The notes below the pieces were generated by a model, which searched no databases, was not told the origin of the DNA, and worked only from the letters and a program-made list of their open reading frames with translations. This document shows positions 57,923 to 64,000 of a stretch of 64,000 nucleotides of DNA, in pieces. The DNA lies in NCBI GenBank assembly GCA_029237815.1, contig JAQZBP010000002.1, forward strand, positions 391,307 through 455,306, given 5' to 3'. The stretch's first letter is position 1. Every line of letters starts with the position of its first letter. The translations under genes were made by a program, and so were the position numbers. The DNA is from Moraxellaceae bacterium. GTDB taxonomy: Bacteria; Pseudomonadota; Gammaproteobacteria; Pseudomonadales; Moraxellaceae.

Positions 57923-58615
57923 ATGGCCATTCGCGCCTGGCTCGTGCTGGTTGCACTAGTCGTCAGTCCCTCGCTGCGTGCGATGGAAGTCACGCCCTAT
58001 ACCGCCAGCTATCATTTCAATCTCGACAACAAGCTGTCGGGCACCGCGACACGTACGCTGGAGCGGCGCGGCAACAACGCCTGGCGCTATACCTTCGCAG
58101 CGAGCGCGCCTATCGCCACCGCTCGCGAGACCAGCGACTTCCGCTTCGACGGCCGCACCGTGACGCCATTGGGCTACTGGCAGGAGCGCAAGATCTTCCT
58201 TTCGCAGCGCAAATCGCAGGCACAGTTCGACTGGAAGAGCCGCACCGGTACCGGTACACGCGACGGCAAGCCCTCCGTGCAGTACAAGCTCCTGCCGGGA
58301 ACCCTGGATGCGCTCAACATGGAGATCCAGATCCGCCGCGACCTGAAGGACCTAGGCAAGCTGGGCGGCCCCTATGCCCTGGCCACGCCAAAGGAGATCT
58401 CGCCGCTGACCTTCGTGGTCGAGGGGGAAGAACTCCTCAGTACGCCCATGGGAAAACTGCGGACCCTCAAGGTGAGCCGCAAGCACCATGACCCCAACCG
58501 CCACACCACCTTCTGGCTGGCGCGCGACTACTCTTTCCTGCCGGCGAAGGTGGTGCAGAAAGACGAAAGCGCGCTCTATGTCATCGAGCTGACTGGCATC
58601 AAGCAGGCGAAGTAG
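57923..58615 (+). CDS. DUF3108 family secreted protein
   Basis: A 230-residue protein with a signal peptide (1-20). The mature part opens with the family motif TPYTASYHFNLDNKLSGTATRTL and is mostly beta strand (TTFWLARDYSFLPAKVVQ near the end). Function unknown, probably periplasmic. The ATG at 57923 has GGAGAG before it; the frame upstream is not coding. It is conserved beside purMN. Confidence 0.87.
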   Translation: MAIRAWLVLVALVVSPSLRAMEVTPYTASYHFNLDNKLSGTATRTLERRGNNAWRYTFAASAPIATARETSDFRFDGRTVTPLGYWQERKIFLSQRKSQAQFDWKSRTGTGTRDGKPSVQYKLLPGTLDALNMEIQIRRDLKDLGKLGGPYALATPKEISPLTFVVEGEELLSTPMGKLRTLKVSRKHHDPNRHTTFWLARDYSFLPAKVVQKDESALYVIELTGIKQAK

Positions 58616-58628
58616 TCGTCGGTCTGAA

Positions 58629-58665
58629 GCAAAAAAAGGCGGCCCACAGGCCGCCTTTTTTTATT
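58629..58665. terminator. bidirectional terminator (DUF3108 gene / dcd)
   Basis: A-tract, stem AGGCGGCC/GGCCGCCT, long T-tract, between convergent genes. Confidence 0.9.
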
Positions 58666-58688
58666 GTTACCAGCGATCACTCAGAGCA

Positions 58689-59255
58689 TCAGGCCTTGGG
58701 CAGCGTGACGCCGGTCTGGCCCTGGTACTTGCCGCCACGGTCACGGTAGGAGACCTCGCAGACTTCGTCGCTTTCGAAAAACAGCATCTGCGCCACGCCC
58801 TCGTTGGCGTAGATCTTGGCCGGCAGGTTGGTGGTATTGGAAAACTCGAGGGTGACATGCCCTTCCCACTCCGGTTCCAGCGGCGTCACGTTGACGATGA
58901 TGCCGCAGCGCGCGTAGGTGGACTTGCCCAGGCAGATCGTAAGGACGTTGCGCGGGATGCGGAAGTATTCCACGGTACGCGCCAGGGCGAAGGAGTTGGG
59001 CGGAATGATGCAGACATCGGAATGGATGTCGATGAAGCTCTTCTCGTCAAAGTTCTTGGGATCCACCGTGGCGGAGTGGACATTGGTGAAGACCTTGAAC
59101 TCGCGCGAGCAGCGCACGTCGTAGCCGTAGCTGGACACGCCGTAGGAAATGATCTTGTTGCCGTTGGTCTCGCGCACCTGGCCAGGCTCGAAGGGCTCGA
59201 TCATGCCGTGCTGCTCCGCCATGCGACGTATCCACTTGTCCGCCTTGATGCTCAT
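58689..59255 (-). CDS. dcd: dCTP deaminase
   Basis: Deaminates dCTP to dUTP for thymidylate synthesis. The 188-residue protein is trimeric in the family. Key stretches are [16 protein letters not shown], the active-site [19 protein letters not shown] with the catalytic glutamate in [13 protein letters not shown], and the C-terminal lid [13 protein letters not shown]. It is the Pseudomonas-type variant. The ATG at 59255 has AAGGGGG before it. The apbC gene lies immediately upstream on the same strand. Confidence 0.97.
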   Translation of the reverse strand: MSIKADKWIRRMAEQHGMIEPFEPGQVRETNGNKIISYGVSSYGYDVRCSREFKVFTNVHSATVDPKNFDEKSFIDIHSDVCIIPPNSFALARTVEYFRIPRNVLTICLGKSTYARCGIIVNVTPLEPEWEGHVTLEFSNTTNLPAKIYANEGVAQMLFFESDEVCEVSYRDRGGKYQGQTGVTLPKA

Positions 59256-59271
59256 GCTGCCCCCTTCAAAA

Positions 59272-60351
59272 TCACTCAAAGACAATATTCGGAATTCTTT
59301 TCGGATCAACCTGCGCGGCCTTGGCCAGCGCCGCGCCGACCCGGCGGGCAACCTGGCGGTAGAGCGTTGCAATCTCGCCCTCCGGCTCGGCCACCACCGT
59401 AGGACGGCCAGCGTCCACTTCTTCCCGGATGCGAATGTCGAGCGGCAATGCGCCAAGCAGCTCCGTCCGGTAGTCGCGGGCGATGCGCTCGCCGCCACCG
59501 GAGCCGAAGATGTGCTCGGCATGACCACAATTCGAGCACACATGCAGGGCCATGTTCTCAACCACTCCGAGCACGGGAATATCGACTTTGCGGAACATCT
59601 CGATGCCCTTTTTGGCGTCCAGCAGCGCAATATCCTGCGGCGTCGTCACAATTACGGCGCCGGCCACCGGCACCTTCTGCGCCAGCGTAAGCTGGATGTC
59701 GCCGGTGCCGGGCGGCATGTCCACCACGAGGAAGTCGAGGTCACTCCACTGGGTCTGCTGCAGGAGCTGCAGCAGCGCGCCGGTCGCCTTGGGACCGCGC
59801 CACACCACCGGCGTGTTATCGCCATCCAGCAGCAGCCCGATCGAGATCATCTCGATGCCATGCACCGCGATGGGCAGGAACCAGGCGTTGTCCTTCACAC
59901 CAGGCTTGGTGCCGGACGGGATACCCAGCATCATGGGCTGGCTAGGGCCATAGATGTCGGCATCAAGAATGCCGACGCGGGCGCCTTCCGCCGCCAGGGC
60001 CAATGCCAGGTTGACGGCCGTGGTGGATTTGCCCACGCCGCCTTTGCCGGACGCCACGGCGATGATGTTCTTCACGCGATCAAGGCCCGGCAGCCCACCC
60101 TGGGGACGCGCGCGAGGAATCACCGGCGCCTCTCGCAAGCCCATCTGCCCGACGCCGAGCGGCGCCAGTGCCGCCAGCAGCAATGGACGCAACTCTACGG
60201 AAGCACCCGCATAGGCCGGCGCCAGATCGACCAGCACGATGTCACTGTCGACCACGACGCGGTCCAGCCAGCCGAGCTCGCCGAGGGTCTTGCCCATGAG
60301 CGGATCCATGACGGCGGAAAGTGCGGATTTTACGGTGGCGATATCGGTCAC
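59272..60351 (-). CDS. apbC: iron-sulfur cluster carrier protein ApbC/Mrp
   Basis: A P-loop ATPase that carries and delivers Fe-S clusters. The 359-residue protein has an N-terminal MIP18-like domain and the deviant Walker [10 protein letters not shown] (about 105-113), and a CxxC cluster motif in VCSNCGH. The frame is open to 60591, but a GTG at 60351 gives the usual length and N-terminal domain ([11 protein letters not shown]). The start has no strong ribosome site and is uncertain. It ends 16 bp before dcd and is divergent from metG. Confidence 0.93.
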   Translation of the reverse strand: MTDIATVKSALSAVMDPLMGKTLGELGWLDRVVVDSDIVLVDLAPAYAGASVELRPLLLAALAPLGVGQMGLREAPVIPRARPQGGLPGLDRVKNIIAVASGKGGVGKSTTAVNLALALAAEGARVGILDADIYGPSQPMMLGIPSGTKPGVKDNAWFLPIAVHGIEMISIGLLLDGDNTPVVWRGPKATGALLQLLQQTQWSDLDFLVVDMPPGTGDIQLTLAQKVPVAGAVIVTTPQDIALLDAKKGIEMFRKVDIPVLGVVENMALHVCSNCGHAEHIFGSGGGERIARDYRTELLGALPLDIRIREEVDAGRPTVVAEPEGEIATLYRQVARRVGAALAKAAQVDPKRIPNIVFE

Positions 60352-60524
60352 GGCGGCATCGGGGATGAGGAAAACGGGGTCGTATCGTAGCCCGGTTTCC
60401 GGTGGCGTGGGAGCATGTTTTGGCTGCCCCGTCGAAATCGGAGCGCGCGGACGGCAACGGTCCGGGTGCACCGCCCTCCGCCCCGGCGCGCCCTGCACGA
60501 GTCGGGATTCCACGGCTTTTCCGG

Positions 60525-60530
60525 TATAGT
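60525..60530 (+). promoter_or_regulatory. candidate -10 element of metG
   Basis: TATAGT about 33 bp before the ATG. No good -35. Tentative. Confidence 0.3.
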
Positions 60531-60562
60531 TGGCGGCTTTCCCAGCCAGCCTTCCGTGAATC

Positions 60563-62596
60563 ATGAGCGAACGCCGCCGCATCCTTGTCACCAGCGCCCT
60601 GCCCTACGCCAACGGCCCCATCCATCTCGGCCACCTGGTCGAGTACATCCAGACCGATATCTGGGTGCGCTTCCAGAAGTCGCGCGGCCACGAGGTGCAT
60701 TACGTCTGCGCGGACGATGCTCATGGCACCGCCATCATGCTCAAGGCAGAACAGAACGGCGTGACGCCGGAAGCCCAGATCGCCACGGTCAAGGCGGACC
60801 ACGAGAGCGACTTCGCCGACTTCCATATCCGGTTCGACAACTACCACTCCACGCACTCGGACGAGAACCGCGAACTCTCCAGCTACATCTACCGGAAGAA
60901 CCGCGATGCCGGCCATATCGCCACCCGCCCCATCCGCCAGCTCTTCGATCCGGAAAAACAGATGTTCCTGGCCGACCGCTTCATCAAGGGCGAGTGCCCC
61001 AAGTGCAGCGCCAAGGACCAGTACGGCGACTCCTGCGAAGTCTGCGGCGCCACCTATGCGCCGACCGAGCTCAAGAACCCCTACTCCACGATCTCGGGCG
61101 CGGCGCCGGTGATGAAGGAGTCCGAGCACTACTTCTTCAAGCTTCCCGACTTTGCCGGCTTCCTGCAGGACCGCGACCGCTCCGGCCGCCTGCAGCCGGA
61201 GGTCGCCAACAAGCTGGACGAGTGGTTCCAGGCCGGCCTCAACGACTGGGACATCTCGCGCGACGCGCCCTACTTCGGCTTCGAGATTCCCGATGCGCCG
61301 GGCAAATACTTCTATGTGTGGCTGGATGCGCCCATCGGCTATATGGCCAGCTTCCGCAACCTCTGCATCAAGAAGCCCGGCCTGAACTTCGATGACTTCT
61401 GGGCGCCGCACGCCGGCACCGAGCTCTACCACTTCATCGGCAAGGACATCGTCTACTTCCACGCCCTGTTCTGGCCGGCCATGCTGGAAGGCGCCGGCTT
61501 CCGCAAGCCCAGCGCCATCTTCGCGCACGGTTTCCTCACGGTGAACGGCCAGAAGATGTCCAAGTCGCGCGGCACATTCATCAAGGCGCGCACCTACCTG
61601 GACAACCTGAATCCGGAATACCTGCGTTACTACTTTGCCGCCAAGCTCTCCGGCTCAGTGGAGGACATCGACCTCAATCTCGAGGACTTCCAGTTTCGCG
61701 TGAACTCCGACCTCGTCGGCAAGGTCGTGAATATCGCCAGCCGTTGCGCCGGCTTTATCGGCAAGAAATTCGAGAACCGGCTGAGCGTCCAATGTGCCGA
61801 GCCGCAGCTACTCGACGACTTCATACACGCCGGCGCGAGCATCGCCCAGCATTACGAAAATCGCGACTATGGCCGCGCCGTGCGCGAGATCATGACGCTG
61901 GCCGACCGCGCGAACCAGTACATCGACGAGAAGAAACCCTGGGCCCTGGCCAAGGAAGCAGGCCGCGAGGCAGAAGTGCACGACGTCTGCTCCGTGGGAC
62001 TCAACCTGTTCCGCCAGCTCATCATCTACCTCGCACCCGTCCTGCCCGCCATGGCCGAGGCCAGCCGCCAGTTCCTCAACGTCGGCAGCCTCGACTGGCA
62101 GTCCCGCGAGCAGCTGCTGCTCGGCCACTCCATCAATGCCTTCACTCCCCTGATGACGCGCGTCGAAAAGGAAAAAGTGGATGCCATGGTGGAAGCCTCC
62201 AGGGAGCACCTGGCCGCGACGACCACCGCCGCGCCAGCAGCTCCCGCTATCGAGGCGCTGGCTCCCGAGATCAGCATTGACGACTTCGTGAAGATCGACC
62301 TGCGCGTCGCCAGGATCGTGAATGCGCAGCATGTTGACGGCGCCGACAAGCTGCTGCAGCTGACGCTCGATATTGGCGAAGCACGGCCGCGCAACGTCTT
62401 CGCGGGCATCAAGAGCGCCTATCCGGATCCAACCGCGCTGACCGGTCGACTGACCGTGATGGTCGCCAACCTCGCACCGCGCAAAATGAAGTTCGGCATG
62501 TCCGAAGGCATGGTCCTGGCGGCGGGCCCGGGCGGGAAGGACATCCATATACTGTCGCCCGACTCGGGCGCGACACCCGGAATGCGGATCAAGTAA
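60563..62596 (+). CDS. metG: methionine-tRNA ligase
   Basis: Charges tRNA-Met. The 677-residue protein has the HIGH-class motif PIHLGHL (19-25), a zinc knuckle with CPKC and CEVCG, and KMSKSRG (about 336-342). A C-terminal tRNA-binding-like dimer domain (about 575-677, [12 protein letters not shown]) matches the long bacterial class. It is divergent from apbC, the common arrangement in gammaproteobacteria. Confidence 0.98.
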   Translation: MSERRRILVTSALPYANGPIHLGHLVEYIQTDIWVRFQKSRGHEVHYVCADDAHGTAIMLKAEQNGVTPEAQIATVKADHESDFADFHIRFDNYHSTHSDENRELSSYIYRKNRDAGHIATRPIRQLFDPEKQMFLADRFIKGECPKCSAKDQYGDSCEVCGATYAPTELKNPYSTISGAAPVMKESEHYFFKLPDFAGFLQDRDRSGRLQPEVANKLDEWFQAGLNDWDISRDAPYFGFEIPDAPGKYFYVWLDAPIGYMASFRNLCIKKPGLNFDDFWAPHAGTELYHFIGKDIVYFHALFWPAMLEGAGFRKPSAIFAHGFLTVNGQKMSKSRGTFIKARTYLDNLNPEYLRYYFAAKLSGSVEDIDLNLEDFQFRVNSDLVGKVVNIASRCAGFIGKKFENRLSVQCAEPQLLDDFIHAGASIAQHYENRDYGRAVREIMTLADRANQYIDEKKPWALAKEAGREAEVHDVCSVGLNLFRQLIIYLAPVLPAMAEASRQFLNVGSLDWQSREQLLLGHSINAFTPLMTRVEKEKVDAMVEASREHLAATTTAAPAAPAIEALAPEISIDDFVKIDLRVARIVNAQHVDGADKLLQLTLDIGEARPRNVFAGIKSAYPDPTALTGRLTVMVANLAPRKMKFGMSEGMVLAAGPGGKDIHILSPDSGATPGMRIK

Positions 62597-62603
62597 GCGC
62601 CCC

Positions 62604-62636
62604 CAACAAAAAGCCCGCGAAAGCGGGCTTTTTTCT
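62604..62636. terminator. bidirectional terminator (metG / zinc-finger gene)
   Basis: A-tract, stem AGCCCGC/GCGGGCT, T-tract. Confidence 0.9.
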
Positions 62637-62648
62637 CGGCGTTCGACG

Positions 62649-62972
62649 CTAGCGTCCCGTGAGCTCTGCACATGGACTGCAGAGATCGGCCTGAGGCACG
62701 GCGGCAAGGCGCCCCGCGGCAATCTCCGCACCACAGCGCGTGCACTGGCCGTAGCGGCCAGCCTCGAGGCGCGCCAGCGCATCATTCACGCGGACCAGTT
62801 CGTAGCGGGCCTCGGCGCGCAGCCCCTCCAGCACCTCGTCGTTCTGGCGATGTTGCGCCTGCTCGTCCCAGTCCTGCGGCGCCGGCTGCTGCAAGTCACG
62901 CTGCGTAGCCTCCGCCCGCCTTGCGAACTCGGCCTGGAGCTGCAGCAACCTGGCTTTTACATCCTGACTCAT
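62649..62972 (-). CDS. small TraR/DksA-type zinc-finger protein
   Basis: A 107-residue protein with a helical N-terminal part (coiled-coil-like, about 1-70) and a C4 zinc finger CTRCG-x16-CSPC near the C terminus (about 80-103). It is shorter than DksA (about 150), and the DksA tip aspartates are not obvious in the short coil. Such short homologues can bind RNA polymerase or act elsewhere; the role is open. The ATG at 62972 has GGGAG four bases before it. Confidence 0.85.
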   Translation of the reverse strand: MSQDVKARLLQLQAEFARRAEATQRDLQQPAPQDWDEQAQHRQNDEVLEGLRAEARYELVRVNDALARLEAGRYGQCTRCGAEIAAGRLAAVPQADLCSPCAELTGR

Positions 62973-63058
62973 GTCTCTCTCCCGGTGTGGAATGACCCTA
63001 TTGTCCGTGCCCGGGCGGGCGGAATGTTGATTCAGGTCAGTCCGGCACCCGATGCCGC

Positions 63059-63565
63059 TCAGAGCGGCCCCAGGAAATCCGTCTTGCCGACCGGCACGCC
63101 ACGGGCGCGCAGGATGTCGTAGGCCGTGGTCGCGTGAAAGAAGAAGTTCGGCAGCGCCCAGCAGGACAGGTAGCGCCGGCCAGTGAACTCGTAGGTCGCC
63201 CACGGAAACACCAGCTTGATTTCACGCGACTCGGCGCCCTCGAACTGCGCCGGCTCGACCGAGGCCACAAAGTCCAGGGTCTTGCGGATGCGTGCCCGGA
63301 GCTCATCCGCCGTCTTCTCGGTATCTTCATAGCGGGGAATCTCGAGCCCGGCGAGGCGTGCCGCGCAGCCCTTGGCATGGTCGGTGGCAATCTGGATCTG
63401 CCGGATGAAGTTAAACATGTCGGGCGCGAGGCTGGCATTGAGCAGCGAACCGACATCGATGCCCTTTTCGGCGGCATGGGCCTCGGCCTTGTCGATGATG
63501 CCGAGAAGGCTGCTCAGTATCTGCTGGAAGACAGGAATGGAAGCGTCGTAAATCGTGAAGGCCAT
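63059..63565 (-). CDS. DUF1993 family protein
   Basis: A 168-residue protein with a DinB-like helical bundle. The family signature is LPNFFFHATTAYDILRARGVPVGKTDFLG at the C terminus and YDASIPVFQQILSSL at the N terminus. Function unknown. Two ATGs are possible; the one at 63565 has GGGAG six bases before it, while the one at 63571 abuts it. Confidence 0.87.
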   Translation of the reverse strand: MAFTIYDASIPVFQQILSSLLGIIDKAEAHAAEKGIDVGSLLNASLAPDMFNFIRQIQIATDHAKGCAARLAGLEIPRYEDTEKTADELRARIRKTLDFVASVEPAQFEGAESREIKLVFPWATYEFTGRRYLSCWALPNFFFHATTAYDILRARGVPVGKTDFLGPL

Positions 63566-63659
63566 GAGCATCTCCCTGGTGCGTAGTCTTATGGGGTGCT
63601 TCGGATTCTGTGCCGGATGACGGCCGCTGCCAAGCAACTTGCGGCTCAAGCCTGGCAGG

Positions 63660-63695
63660 CAATAAAAAAGGCGCCTTGCGGCGCCTTTTTTAACG
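63660..63695. terminator. pntB terminator (bidirectional)
   Basis: A-tract, stem AAGGCGCC/GGCGCCTT, T-tract, directly after the pntB stop on the minus strand. Confidence 0.9.
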
Positions 63696-63703
63696 ACGAG
63701 TGA

Positions 63704-64000
63704 TCAGTGACCGCCGCCGGTGAGGCTCTTCAGCATGTCTTCCACGACTTTCTTGGCGTCGCCGAAGATCATCATGGTCTTGTCCATGTAGAAGATGTCA
63801 TTGTCGAGGCCGGCATAGCCCGGGTTCATGGAGCGCTTGATCACCATGACGGTACGGGCGCGCTGCGCTTCGAGGATGGGCATGCCGTAGATGGGCGAGG
63901 CCGGATCGTTCTTGGCGGCCGGGTTGACCACGTCGTTGGCGCCGATGATGAGGACGACGTCGGTGGCGGCGAAATCGGAGTTGATCTCGTCCATTTCCTT
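63704..64000 (-). CDS. pntB: NAD(P) transhydrogenase subunit beta, 3' end only (partial)
   Basis: C-terminal part of the membrane transhydrogenase that makes NADPH from NADH using the proton gradient. About 98 residues are visible, from the NADP(H)-binding domain: [41 protein letters not shown] and MMIFGDAKK. The gene reads off the right edge without its start, so the ATG at 63994 is internal. Confidence 0.95.
   Translation of the reverse strand, partial: KEMDEINSDFAATDVVLIIGANDVVNPAAKNDPASPIYGMPILEAQRARTVMVIKRSMNPGYAGLDNDIFYMDKTMMIFGDAKKVVEDMLKSLTGGGH

Overview
This 64 kb window is GC-rich chromosomal DNA, almost certainly from a gammaproteobacterium. The reasons are the sdhCDAB-sucAB-lpd order with gltA divergent from it, the glnK-amtB pair, a ccoNOQP-ccoGHIS cytochrome cbb3 locus behind an FNR/ANR-type box, the purM-purN-DUF3108 genes divergent from DUF2066-perM-hda, and a Pseudomonas-type Dcd and MetG. 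The mix of thiolase/FabG4-like/MaoC genes, an SCP2 protein and C-terminal sorting signals would fit a Xanthomonadales/Nevskiales-like lineage, but that is inference. I see no tRNA, rRNA, CRISPR array, insertion sequence or phage. The window is core metabolism with a few accessory islands.

Layout. 1-8.0 kb, minus strand: TCA operon sdhCDAB-sucA-sucB-lpd (lpd is only its first codons at the left edge). 8.35-9.6 kb: gltA, divergent. 9.8-12.7 kb: a lower-GC island with a B12-type radical SAM enzyme, a beta-hydroxyacid dehydrogenase and a small PsiF-like secreted protein. 12.8-16.8 kb: thiolase, FabG4-like reductase and MaoC-like hydratase, the set found as fadA2-fabG4-htdX in mycobacteria. 16.8-18.1 kb: beta-lactamase-fold esterase. 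18.1-22.4 kb: a BtuCD-type importer without a binding protein, then a MoxR ATPase and CoxE-like VWA pair. 22.5-24.9 kb: SCP2 protein and glnK-amtB. 24.9-25.5 kb: a long divergent control region with an NtrC-type box and an FNR-type box. 25.5-34.1 kb: cbb3 oxidase and its assembly genes, ending in a SafE-like membrane protein with a His/Met-rich tail. 34.2-41.5 kb: periplasmic binding protein, SDR enzyme, class I fumarase, alpha/beta hydrolase-YihY pair, arsC-wrbA-DUF2069 operon.

41.6-53.0 kb is the most unusual stretch, a cell-envelope block. It has two tandem paralogous lipoproteins with a CsgG/LpoB-like C-terminal half, a convergent operon of a DUF2057-like lipoprotein and a transmembrane Ser/Thr kinase, and a two-gene operon of large CSLREA beta-helix proteins with C-terminal sorting tails. 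53.1-64 kb returns to housekeeping: hda-perM-DUF2066, purM-purN-DUF3108, dcd, apbC, metG, a small DksA-like zinc-finger protein, a DUF1993 protein, and the 3' end of pntB at the right edge.

The TCA enzymes, cbb3 oxidase, fumarase and transhydrogenase together describe a respiring organism that can work at low oxygen. GlnK-AmtB handles ammonium. The thiolase/reductase/hydratase trio, the SCP2 protein and the hydrolases point to lipid or fatty-acyl metabolism. Many gene ends share the same bidirectional terminator design, an A-tract, a GCCCGC-type stem and a T-tract. All assignments were made by reading motifs; no database search was run.
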